Translations under genes and position numbers: made by a program
Notes under the pieces: model-generated
The model's input: the letters and a program-made list of their open reading frames with translations, nothing else
Databases searched by the model: none
What the model was told of the DNA's origin: nothing
Source of the DNA: Nitrospirota bacterium
GTDB lineage: Bacteria > Nitrospirota > UBA9217
DNA: 37,503 bases
Direction: 5' to 3'
Assembly (NCBI GenBank): GCA_021814615.1
Contig: JAKAHZ010000019.1
Coordinates: forward strand, 1-37,503
In this document: piece after piece, positions 6,206-13,918 of the stretch
Numbering within the stretch: the stretch's first letter is position 1
How the letters are laid out: every line of letters starts with the position of its first letter

Positions 6206-7507
6206 CTATACGCCGCCTTTTTCCAGCTCGATCTTCTTTGTCACCTTGTGCCAGGTGATGCCCGTCTCCTTGTCGCCGAAAGGCTCATAGATGAGCTCGA
6301 CGTCAACCGTCATACCGTAATCCAGGATGTTGGTCTTCCCGTCCTTGAACTCTGCGGGGAAGGGGATCTCGAACTCCTCTTTTACAGCCTTGTTCGGCGG
6401 CAGGCCGTTGTCGCGGATGATGCCGCTCTTTTCATAAGGTCCGCGGCCCATTTTGTCGCCGCGGCCGAGCTGCTGAGGAATAGGCATATAGATACGGGTG
6501 TGCTTCGCTATCGTGTTGCCTTTTGAATCTTTCGCGGTCACTTCCAGGACCAGCCGGTTGGGGGTTGGTCAGCCGTCAGGGATCGCATGGCCGGCGCGGT
6601 TGATCATTTCGATCTTGACCAGCGTCTGGGGGATCATCTTGGCCTTGTCGCGCCAGATGTAGCCGAGCGTCTCGACGCGAAAGTCCACGGCCGCTTTGCC
6701 CATGTTCAGGTCGTTGTAGCTCTGCATGTTGTGGCCGAGCTTGCTCTTCCGCATATGACATTCCTGGCAGGATTCCTGGCCGCCCTCAGCACGGTAGGCC
6801 CAGAGGTAGCTGCCGTAGAGCGTGCCGCACTGAGAGGGATTCTCGAGCTCGAAGTTCGGTCCCAGGCCGTGGCACTGGCCGCAGAGGATGGATTCGCTCA
6901 TGATCGGGCTCTTTTTCATGACCGGATGAGCGGCATCCATGTGGCTGCCTTCCTTGGAACCGTAAACCTCGTTCTTCTGCGGGAACCCGTCGACCCATTT
7001 GTGGGTGATGGCGTTCCGCTCGTGGCAGATGAGGCAGCCGATGTTGACCGAAGAGAGTTTCTTCTCGATCTTGTCCTTTTCCTCAGGTTTCGTGTCCTTG
7101 TCCCCGTACTTGATCGAGAGCAGCACAATCTCTTTCGCCACGTCGTCCGTTGCCTCGACAACCTGGGGCAGATGGCACTTGAAACAGACCAACACGTGCT
7201 TGATCTTCACATCCTCGGGCTTCTTGACACCCGAATACTGCCAACTCATCAATCCCACCTTCACCGTGGTCGCCACGGTTAGGGCGGTCCTTCCGGTCCC
7301 GAAGATGGATCGTGCGTGAAGCGACTGGTCCCACTCATTGTAGATCTTCTCATGGCACTGCTTGCAACCGCTCGAATCGTACATCTTTGCCAGTTCGTCG
7401 ATGCTCTTGGCCTTCTTTTCCTCGGCGGCCGCTGACTGATGGGGGATACCCAGCAGAAGCGGAAGCGCGAGCACAGCGGATACTGCTACGGTCCTGAGAA
7501 ATCTCAT
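6206..7507 (-). CDS. Periplasmic pentahaem cytochrome c interrupted by one in-frame TGA (candidate Sec313)
   Basis: Reading from 7507 to 6206 gives one continuous 433-codon frame with a single TGA at 6571-6569 (codon 313). The ATG follows AGGAGG at good spacing. A cleavable signal peptide (about 1-27) precedes five CxxCH motifs: CKQCH, CFKCH, CLICH, CGQCH and CQECH. The N-terminal Y-x-E-W-x2-S-x-H-A pattern is that of cytochrome c554-like multihaem proteins. After the haem region, the motif AGHAIPDG-[TGA]-PTPNRLVLEV starts a beta-rich C-terminal domain. This matches the GHxxPxG-x-P turn common at the end of such cytochromes, so sequence on both sides of the TGA is family-like. Readthrough as selenocysteine is one explanation; a nonsense mutation, or a truncated 312-residue product, is another. 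All five haem motifs lie before the TGA. Role inferred: electron transfer in the periplasm. Confidence 0.8.
6535..6568 (-). promoter_or_regulatory. Weak SECIS-like hairpin downstream of the cytochrome TGA
   Basis: On the minus strand, about 16 nt after the TGA, TGGTC pairs with GACCG (5 bp including one G-T) around the 8-nt loop CTGGAAGT. The spacing is suitable, but G is in loop positions 3-4 rather than 1-2. An alternative bulged stem with a GGCT loop starts only 13 nt after the TGA. Neither fully fits the bacterial SECIS rules. Confidence 0.3.
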
Positions 7508-7591
7508 TCGCCTGCCTCCTTTCGGGGATATGTGCTGCTAGTTGGTTAGGATGTGATGTTGCGATGTGTTGCATAAATCCACAATTATGGA

Positions 7592-7631
7592 ATTATATGC
7601 TAACTGTAGCTTCAGAACGAGGAGATGTCAA
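7592..7631 (-). promoter_or_regulatory. Promoter(s) for the pentahaem cytochrome gene
   Basis: On the minus strand, TTGACA (7631-7626), a 17-nt spacer and TACAGT (7608-7603) form a good sigma70 promoter. A TATAAT (7597-7592) lies just downstream and could be a second -10 box. The leader to the start at 7507 is about 85-95 nt. Confidence 0.6.
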
Positions 7632-7680
7632 ATAAGATTAGTTTATGCGGTAGGGCGTAAGTGCTTATTTTCAAACGTTG

Positions 7681-8922
7681 TTATCTCTGAAATCGCTTGA
7701 GGACGAGAGTTGCGTTGAAGCCGCCGAAGCCGAAGGAGTTGGAAAGAACTGCGTTCAGGGAGCGCTGTCTCGGCTCATTGGGAACATAATCGAGGTCGCA
7801 TGCAGGATCGGGATGTTCATAGTTCATGGTCGGCGGAATAATCCCTTCGGAAAGGGCGAGCGCGGTCACCGCGGCTTCGACGGCACCTGAGGCGCCGAGC
7901 ATGTGACCCAGTACTGACTTGGTCGAGCTCACGGCAAGATTCCTTGCGTGTTCGCCGAAGACCTTCTTGATCGCCAGGGTCTCGACAAGATCGTTCGGAA
8001 TCGTTGATGTGCCGTGCGCGTTGATATAATCGATTTCTGCAGGCTCCGTTTCTGCGTCAGCGAGTGCAAGCGACATGGCCCGGGCGGATCCGTCCCCTGC
8101 GGGATCGGGACGTGTATAGTGGAACGCGTCGGAGGTGAGGCCATAACCCGCGAGTTCGGCATAGATCCGTGCACCGCGTGCTTCGGCTCGGTCTTGTTCC
8201 TCCAGAACCAGCACACAGGCGCCTTCGGCCAGTACGAAGCCGTCACGGTCCCGGTCAAAGGGGCGGCTTGCCCGCCCGGGATCGCTATTCCGCTGGGACA
8301 ACGCCCTGGCCTGGCAGAATCCGGCAAGGACGAGAGGAGTCAGCGCCGCCTCGGAACCTCCGGCGTACATCACATCGGCGTCCCCCCGCTGGATGATTCG
8401 GAATGCTTCGCCAACGGCATGGGTGCCCGTGGCGCAGGCTGTGGAAACATCCAGGCAGGGACCTTTCGCGCCGATCCGGAGCGAGATGTACCCTGATGCC
8501 ATGTTTACGAGCGTCATGGGAGCGAAAAAAGGGGAGACCGCCCGGACGCCTTTGGACAGGAATGCAGTCATGTTGTTCTCGTTCGTCGTTACGCCGCCCC
8601 GTCCGGAACCGACCAGCACGCCCGTACGCTGGGCTGGCCCGGGATCTGCGGCGAGCCCGGCATCTTCACGTGCCATGAGCGCGGAGGCAAGGGCATATTG
8701 GATGAAGGGATCGAGCTTGCGCGCCGCCTTGGCGTTCATGAAGAGCAAAGGGTCGAATCCGCGCACCTCACCGGCCATCCGCGAGGGGAACGGGGATGGG
8801 TCAAATCGGGTGATCGTGCCGATGCCCGATATGCCTTTGCGGATGCTCCGCCAGGTTGACGAGATATCATTGCCAAGCGGTGTAACCGCCCCCATACCGG
8901 TGATGACGACCTGCCGTTTCAT
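7681..8922 (-). CDS. fabF: 3-oxoacyl-[acyl-carrier-protein] synthase II
   Basis: A 413-residue condensing enzyme of fatty-acid synthesis that elongates acyl-ACP with malonyl-ACP in the cytosol. The catalytic triad falls at Cys163 (STACATGTHA), His303 (NAHGTST) and His340 (KSVLGHMLGASGA), the same numbers as in E. coli FabF. The N-terminal VVITGMGAVTPLG and C-terminal NSFGFGGFNA motifs are complete. It stands alone here: no acpP, fabG or fabD lies nearby. It is divergent from the Nfu-type gene across a 111-nt gap. No clear ribosome-binding site precedes the ATG. No terminator is visible between its stop and the cytochrome promoter. Confidence 0.95.
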   Translation of the reverse strand: MKRQVVITGMGAVTPLGNDISSTWRSIRKGISGIGTITRFDPSPFPSRMAGEVRGFDPLLFMNAKAARKLDPFIQYALASALMAREDAGLAADPGPAQRTGVLVGSGRGGVTTNENNMTAFLSKGVRAVSPFFAPMTLVNMASGYISLRIGAKGPCLDVSTACATGTHAVGEAFRIIQRGDADVMYAGGSEAALTPLVLAGFCQARALSQRNSDPGRASRPFDRDRDGFVLAEGACVLVLEEQDRAEARGARIYAELAGYGLTSDAFHYTRPDPAGDGSARAMSLALADAETEPAEIDYINAHGTSTIPNDLVETLAIKKVFGEHARNLAVSSTKSVLGHMLGASGAVEAAVTALALSEGIIPPTMNYEHPDPACDLDYVPNEPRQRSLNAVLSNSFGFGGFNATLVLKRFQR

Positions 8923-8987
8923 AGCCGCTAATATACCGGGGGAAACAGCTTCCTGTCAAAAAAACCGCTGTTCTTTCATGACGGCCA

Positions 8988-8996
8988 TGGTATAAT
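8988..8996 (+). promoter_or_regulatory. Extended -10 promoter for the Nfu-type gene
   Basis: TGGTATAAT gives a TGn extension plus a perfect TATAAT (8991-8996). The -35 region is poor, as is usual for extended -10 promoters. It lies 38 nt before the start codon. Confidence 0.65.
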
Positions 8997-9033
8997 ATTG
9001 CATCGAAACCATCCCCTTTGAGGAGACATGACC

Positions 9034-9258
9034 ATGAAGACTGAAGTCGAAGCAGCGATCCAGCAGGTTCGGCCGATGCTCCAGCGCGACGGCGGCGATA
9101 TAGAACTGGTCAGCGTGGAAGAGACGGGTGTCGTGAAAGTGCGCCTGAAAGGCGCCTGCGGCTCCTGCCCCATGTCCACCATGACGCTCAAGATGGGCGT
9201 TGAGAAATTTCTGAAACAGCATGTTCCCGCCGTCAAGGAAGTCGTGCAGGTCGCCTGA
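9034..9258 (+). CDS. NifU C-terminal-domain (Nfu) Fe-S scaffold/carrier
   Basis: A 74-residue protein consisting only of the Nfu domain, which carries a [4Fe-4S] cluster between two subunits and passes it to target enzymes. The Q/R-DGGDIELV motif is near 18-27 and the ligand pair C-x2-C (GACGSCP) near 46-51. I chose the ATG at 9034 because the GAGGAG at 9020-9025 is 8 nt away; the in-frame ATG at 9028 would leave only 2 nt. It is transcribed just before the rnf operon, whose subunits need many clusters. Family assignment is firm; its clients are inferred. Confidence 0.92.
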   Translation: MKTEVEAAIQQVRPMLQRDGGDIELVSVEETGVVKVRLKGACGSCPMSTMTLKMGVEKFLKQHVPAVKEVVQVA

Positions 9259-9402
9259 GCCGTCCGACCGACCGTTACATTTCACAACGCTGCGGAGGGC
9301 CGGTGGTCCGGTACCTGCCGCAGCGTTGGCGCATCCGATCACCTCCCTGGAAGCAAACAACGTTCTGTATATTTACCGGAAACAGGCATCGGCAAAAACC
9401 GC

Positions 9403-9431
9403 TTGACACCACCTGCCCGTTCTGCTATAAC
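9403..9431 (+). promoter_or_regulatory. Strong promoter of the rnf operon
   Basis: TTGACA (9403-9408), a 17-nt spacer and TATAAC (9426-9431) are close to the sigma70 consensus. Transcription would start near 9438, about 65 nt before rnfC. Confidence 0.8.
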
Positions 9432-9503
9432 CTCTGCGGTCTTTTCTGCGTTCTTTTTCCGGCATCATCAGGATCAAACCCTATAAACGAGGTGTTGACC
9501 GAA

Positions 9504-10838
9504 ATGGAAGCCACCAGCGTCAAAGCAAATGCCACCTTCAGCGGCGGCGTGCATCCCGCAGGCAACAAAGAGCTTACCTCCCACAAAGCAACTGTCACTG
9601 CAGCGATCCCTAAACGAGCAATCATTCCCCTGAGTCAGCACATTGGAGCGCCCTGCAAGCCCGCGGTCGTTATCGGCCAGGAAGTGAAGAAGGGCGAGAA
9701 AATCGGCGAGGCCGGCGGATTTGTTTCCGCGCCGGTGTATGCCTCCGTGTCGGGCAAGGTTGTTGCGATCGGCAATTTCCCGCATACCATGGGCGCAGAG
9801 CTTCCCGCGGTGGTGATCGAGAGCGACGGGAAGGACGAATGGGTCGCCGGACTGAAGGAAACGCCGGACTACAATGCGGTGAGCCCCGAAGATCTCAGAA
9901 AGATGGTGGGCGACGCGGGAATCGTCGGCATGGGCGGAGCGACCTTCCCGACCCATGTGAAGCTGACGCCCCCAAAGGAAAAACCGATCGATGTCGTCAT
10001 CCTGAACGGGGCCGAGTGCGAGCCCTACCTGACTTCCGATCACCGCCTGATGCTTGAGAAGCCGAAGGAGATCGTCGAAGGCCTCCGGATCCTCATGCGC
10101 ATCCTCGGCGTGAAGAAGGGATACATCGGCATCGAGGCGAACAAGCCCGATGCGATCGACTCGATGCAGAAGGCCGTGGCAGGATCATCCGACATCGCGG
10201 TTGTTCCCGCCAAGGTCAAGTATCCCCAGGGCGCGGAGAAGATGCTGATCAAGGCTGCGGCGGGACGGACCGTCCCCGCCGGCGGCCTTCCCATGGATGT
10301 GGGTGTGGTGGTGCAGAACGTGGGCACTGCTGCGGCTATTTATGACGCTGTTCGCTACGGCAGGCCGCTGGTGGAACGGTATGTGACGGTCACGGGCCGC
10401 GGCGTGAAGGAGCCGAAGAACTTCCTCGCGCGGATCGGCACGCCCTTCTCACAGTTGATCGAGGAGGCAGGCGGCCTGACGGATGACGCTGCGAAAGTGA
10501 TCGCCGGAGGTCCGATGATGGGCATGAGTCAGCACAGCCTCGATGTCCCGGTCATCAAGGGCACATCGGGCATCCTGGTCCTGCCCAGGGCCGAGGTGAG
10601 CACGAAGCCTTACGGGCCTTGCATCCGCTGCGCACGTTGCATCGATGCCTGCCCGATGATGCTCCAGCCGTCGCTGCTCGGCCTTTTCATCGAGAAGGGC
10701 CATTATGAGGACGCGAAGGACTACAACCTCATGGACTGCTTCGAGTGCGGCTCCTGCACCTTTGTCTGTCCCGCCAACCGGCCCATGGTGCAGTGGGTGA
10801 AGCGGGCGAAGCGCGAACTGGCGAAGAAGAAGAATTGA
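9504..10838 (+). CDS. rnfC: Rnf electron transport complex subunit C
   Basis: A 444-residue peripheral subunit that takes electrons between NADH and the Fe-S chain of the Na+/H+-pumping ferredoxin:NAD+ oxidoreductase. The frame opens at 9303, but family similarity starts with FSGGVHP shortly after the ATG at 9504, which has a GAGGTG ribosome-binding site 9 nt upstream. It has the NADH/flavin-site segment GIVGMGGATFPTHVK near 140 and the NGAECEPYL motif near 170. Two ferredoxin motifs lie near the C-terminus: CIRCARCIDACP and CFECGSCTFVCP. It is the first gene of the order C-D-G-E-A-B, with 71 nt to rnfD. Confidence 0.96.
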   Translation: MEATSVKANATFSGGVHPAGNKELTSHKATVTAAIPKRAIIPLSQHIGAPCKPAVVIGQEVKKGEKIGEAGGFVSAPVYASVSGKVVAIGNFPHTMGAELPAVVIESDGKDEWVAGLKETPDYNAVSPEDLRKMVGDAGIVGMGGATFPTHVKLTPPKEKPIDVVILNGAECEPYLTSDHRLMLEKPKEIVEGLRILMRILGVKKGYIGIEANKPDAIDSMQKAVAGSSDIAVVPAKVKYPQGAEKMLIKAAAGRTVPAGGLPMDVGVVVQNVGTAAAIYDAVRYGRPLVERYVTVTGRGVKEPKNFLARIGTPFSQLIEEAGGLTDDAAKVIAGGPMMGMSQHSLDVPVIKGTSGILVLPRAEVSTKPYGPCIRCARCIDACPMMLQPSLLGLFIEKGHYEDAKDYNLMDCFECGSCTFVCPANRPMVQWVKRAKRELAKKKN

Positions 10839-10909
10839 CGGGCAGGGCGGGTTCCTCACTAACCCGCCCGAGCTTCGTGAACGGATAATACTCGCGACGA
10901 GGTAACTAC

Positions 10910-11941
10910 ATGGAAGCAACTCCCAAAGAACAACCGAAGGCAGCTCCGGAACTGATCGTATCGATCGGACCCCACGTCCGCACCGAGGAAAGCACGGCCA
11001 GGATCATGTGGACCGTCAGCGCCGCGCTCCTCCCGGCGACGCTCATGGGCGTCTATTATTTCGGCATGCCGGCCATCATGGTCATCCTCATCTGCATCGC
11101 AACATCGATGGCTGCAGAGGCGGGGATGCAGATGCTTCTCAAGAAGCCCGTCACCCTGTCCGACGGGAGCGCGTTCCTGACTGGCCTGCTTCTTGCCATG
11201 AACCTGCCGGCGAATGCGCCGTGGTACATTCCCTTCATCGGATCCATCGTGGCGATCATGATCGCCAAGCATCTCTTCGGCGGCCTGGGCTACAACATCT
11301 TCAACCCGGCGCTCATCGGACGCGCTTTCGTCCTGATCAGTTTCGCCAAGATCATGACGACCTTCGTCGCTCCGGCGACCAGCTTCATGGCCGTGGATGC
11401 AAAGACCATGGCGACGCCGCTGGTCTTGCTCAAGGAAGAGGGAATGGCGAAGCTTCTCGAGGTCTTCCACACCAAGGCGGCCTTGTACCAGGACCTCTTC
11501 ATCGGCAACCGTGCAGGTTCGCTGGGCGAGACCTCGGTCATTGCGCTCCTGGTGGGCGCGGCATTCCTGATATTCAAGCGCTATATCACCTGGCATATCC
11601 CGATTCCCTTCATCGCCACGGTCGGCGTGCTGGCCTGGATGTTCGGCGGCAAGGAAGGTCTCATGACCGGCGACCCTGTCTTCCACATGATGTCCGGCGG
11701 CCTGATCCTGGGCGCCTTTTTCATGGCAACCGATTATGTCACCGGTCCGTCGGTCCGGAGCGCGCAGATCGTTTTTGGCGTCTGCGCGGGGGCGCTCACC
11801 ATATTGATCCGCCTGAAGGGCGGCTACCCCGAGGGCGTCATGTTCGCCATCCTGCTCATGAACTGCTTCTCGCCGCTTCTTGACCGGGGCATGCGGAGCA
11901 AGGTCTTCGGCAAAGCCGAGGCCAAGGGGGTGAAGAAATGA
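10910..11941 (+). CDS. rnfD: Rnf electron transport complex subunit D
   Basis: A 343-residue integral membrane subunit, homologous to NqrB, with a covalently bound FMN. It has about eight to ten membrane segments, with the SDGSAFLTGLLLAMNLP motif near 84 and NIFNPALIGRAF near 130. The flavin-acceptor motif is TMATPL, with Thr169 as the likely phosphoester site. It overlaps rnfG by 4 nt (ATGA), indicating coupled translation. Length and motifs are normal. Confidence 0.96.
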   Translation: MEATPKEQPKAAPELIVSIGPHVRTEESTARIMWTVSAALLPATLMGVYYFGMPAIMVILICIATSMAAEAGMQMLLKKPVTLSDGSAFLTGLLLAMNLPANAPWYIPFIGSIVAIMIAKHLFGGLGYNIFNPALIGRAFVLISFAKIMTTFVAPATSFMAVDAKTMATPLVLLKEEGMAKLLEVFHTKAALYQDLFIGNRAGSLGETSVIALLVGAAFLIFKRYITWHIPIPFIATVGVLAWMFGGKEGLMTGDPVFHMMSGGLILGAFFMATDYVTGPSVRSAQIVFGVCAGALTILIRLKGGYPEGVMFAILLMNCFSPLLDRGMRSKVFGKAEAKGVKK

Positions 11942-12531
11942 AGGACCTCTTGAAGATCACGGTAAGCCTCGTGGCCATCTTCGTCGCTGCCGGCCTCATC
12001 ATGGGCCTCACCTACAAGTTCACCTCGCCCATCAAATTCCAGGCCGAAAAGAAGGAAAAGGAAGAGGCGCTGAAGGAAATGGCGCCCACGGCTACCGATC
12101 CGATCAAGCCGTCGGGCAAGTGGTCGGTGCACGGCAAGAATTTCGAGTACTACGAGGCGACGGCATCGAGCAAACCGGTGGCGTTCATCGCGAGTACGGC
12201 GGGCAAGGGATATTCGAGTTTCATCCAGATGCTCGTGTCGCTCAGCCCCGATCTGAAGATCAGCGATGTCAAGGTCCTGAGCATGAACGAGACGCCGGGC
12301 CTCGGCGACCAGGTCCTGGAAAAGAGCTTCCTCGACCAGTTCAAAGGCAAGTCCCTGTCCCAGATCGTTCTGATCAAGGGCGAGACGAAGGAGAACATCC
12401 AGGCGATTTCCGGCGCCACGATCTCGAGCCGCGGCGTGACGAACGGGATCAAGGATGCCGTTCAGACGCTGGTCGACAAGTACGGCGCCGGCATCAAGAC
12501 GGCATCCCAAGAGGTGACGCATGAGCACTAA
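11938..12531 (+). CDS. rnfG: Rnf electron transport complex subunit G
   Basis: A 197-residue protein with one N-terminal membrane anchor (about 8-28) and a periplasm-facing FMN-binding domain, homologous to NqrC. The SGAT motif at 158-161 gives Thr161 as the covalent FMN site, followed by SSRGVTNGI. The ETPGLGDQV motif near 119 is conserved. It overlaps rnfD by 4 nt and rnfE by 11 nt. Confidence 0.96.
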   Translation: MKDLLKITVSLVAIFVAAGLIMGLTYKFTSPIKFQAEKKEKEEALKEMAPTATDPIKPSGKWSVHGKNFEYYEATASSKPVAFIASTAGKGYSSFIQMLVSLSPDLKISDVKVLSMNETPGLGDQVLEKSFLDQFKGKSLSQIVLIKGETKENIQAISGATISSRGVTNGIKDAVQTLVDKYGAGIKTASQEVTHEH

Positions 12532-13153
12532 TTCAGTGAATTACGGGACGATCTTCAAGAACGGCATCTTCGGCGAGAACCCGGTCTTCCGGCTGGCGCT
12601 GTCGCTTTGCCCGGCCGTGGCCGTCACCAGCGGCGTGAAGAACGGCTTTCTGATGGGCGTGGCGGTGCTGTTCGTGATGACCATGGTGAACGGCACGGTG
12701 TCGCTGCTCCGGAACTTCATCAATCCCAAGGTGCGAATCCCGTCGTACATGTTCATCATTGCCACCTGGGTCACGGTGACCGACCAGGTCATGGCGGCGA
12801 CCCAGCGGTCGGTGTACAAGGAGATGGGTCTCTACATCGTGCTGATCGTGGCTTTCGCCATCGTTCTGTCCCGGGCCGAGATGTTCGCGAGCAAGAATAA
12901 GCTCCTGCCGTCTCTGGTCGACGGTTTCGCCATGGGCCTCGGATTCCTACTTGCTCTCGTGGTCCTGGGCATCTTCCGCGAGTTCCTGGGCAAGGGTTCG
13001 CTCTGGGGCAACCAGATTCTTCCCGGCAAGCCGGTTTTGATCATGATCATGCCTGCGGGCGGATTCTTCGCAATGGGCCTCGTGATGGGATGGCTCAACT
13101 GGATCGACCGGAAGTTCTTCGGCGGCACCGGAGCGAGCAGCGGCGGACACTAA
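12521..13153 (+). CDS. rnfE: Rnf electron transport complex subunit E
   Basis: A 210-residue polytopic membrane subunit, homologous to NqrD, with about six helices. Family motifs are GIFGENPVFRLALSLCPAVAV (starting near 12) and the IPSYMFIIATWVTVTDQ region (starting near 74). RnfE and RnfA together coordinate a [2Fe-2S] cluster in the membrane, and Cys28 is in the expected LCP position. It starts inside the end of rnfG. Confidence 0.95.
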   Translation: MSTNSVNYGTIFKNGIFGENPVFRLALSLCPAVAVTSGVKNGFLMGVAVLFVMTMVNGTVSLLRNFINPKVRIPSYMFIIATWVTVTDQVMAATQRSVYKEMGLYIVLIVAFAIVLSRAEMFASKNKLLPSLVDGFAMGLGFLLALVVLGIFREFLGKGSLWGNQILPGKPVLIMIMPAGGFFAMGLVMGWLNWIDRKFFGGTGASSGGH

Positions 13154-13160
13154 GTTCAGT

Positions 13161-13188
13161 TCGGAGTGCGGAGCTCGGAGTGCGGAGA
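13161..13188 (+). repeat. Two tandem copies of a 14-bp repeat between rnfE and rnfA
   Basis: TCGGAGTGCGGAGC (13161-13174) is followed by TCGGAGTGCGGAGA (13175-13188). A degenerate third copy lies between rnfA and rnfB. The repeat separates rnfE from the rnfA ribosome-binding site in an otherwise tightly packed operon. Confidence 0.8.
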
Positions 13189-13239
13189 TGAGTGCCAAGA
13201 GCCGCGATCCGAAATCCGATACATCATTTGGAGGCTACC

Positions 13240-13824
13240 ATGTGGCAGCATGTACTGACGATCTTCATCGCATCGGCGCTCATCAATAATTTCGTTTTCT
13301 CCCGCTACCTGGGCCTGTGCATCTTCTTCGGCGTTACGAAAAGAATGGAAACCGCCGTGGGCATGAGCTTCACGTTTACGGGCGTGATGCTCATCGGCGC
13401 CGTGCTGAACTGGTTGATCTATACCTATGTCATGGTTCCGTTCCATCTGGGATTCCTCAAGATCGTAATCTTCATCGGCGTGGTGGCCGCGTTTGTGCAG
13501 GCGGCAGACACGATCATGAAGAAGGTCGCGCCGGCCTTGTACTACAAGCTCGGCATCTACCTCGCCCTGATCGTGACGAACTGCATCATCCTGGCCGTGC
13601 CGATCATCAATGCCGAGGAAAACTACAACCTCATGGAGGCAATGGCAATGGCGCTGGGATCGGGTCTCGGCTTCAGCCTCGCGCTGATCATCATGGCAAG
13701 CATCCGTGAGAAACTGGAGCTCGCGGACGTGCCGAAGTCCTTCCAGGGGCTGCCGATCTCCTTTGTGCTGACCGGCCTCATTGCGCTTGCCTTCCTTGGC
13801 TTCTCGGGCATGATTACGCTGTAA
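13240..13824 (+). CDS. rnfA: Rnf electron transport complex subunit A
   Basis: A 194-residue membrane subunit, homologous to NqrE, the usual size (E. coli RsxA is 193). The ATG at 13240 has GGAGG just upstream; the earlier in-frame GTG at 13192 would add residues encoded by repeat sequence and is rejected. Motifs are NNFVFSRYLGLCIFFGV near 15-31, with Cys26 as the expected cluster ligand, and TNCIILAVPI near 110-119 with the second Cys. It has six predicted helices. It is flanked on both sides by copies of a GC-rich microrepeat. Confidence 0.95.
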   Translation: MWQHVLTIFIASALINNFVFSRYLGLCIFFGVTKRMETAVGMSFTFTGVMLIGAVLNWLIYTYVMVPFHLGFLKIVIFIGVVAAFVQAADTIMKKVAPALYYKLGIYLALIVTNCIILAVPIINAEENYNLMEAMAMALGSGLGFSLALIIMASIREKLELADVPKSFQGLPISFVLTGLIALAFLGFSGMITL

Positions 13825-13835
13825 GCGAACATGAA

Positions 13836-13849
13836 TGCGGAGTGCGGGA
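13836..13849 (+). repeat. Partial copy of the 14-bp repeat between rnfA and rnfB
   Basis: TGCGGAGTGCGGGA matches the core of the tandem repeat at 13161-13188. It lies in the 94-nt gap between rnfA and rnfB. Confidence 0.6.
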
Positions 13850-13918
13850 TGGGGCGCACTGAGGCCTCATGACCGGTCACCCGCGGCGTTCAAATCACTG
13901 TGGTGAAGGTACACGACC

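Noticed and set aside
13192-13239. Upstream GTG start for rnfA
   Set aside because: The added residues are not family-like and begin at the edge of repeat sequence, and the ATG at 13240 has a proper GGAGG and gives the usual RnfA length.
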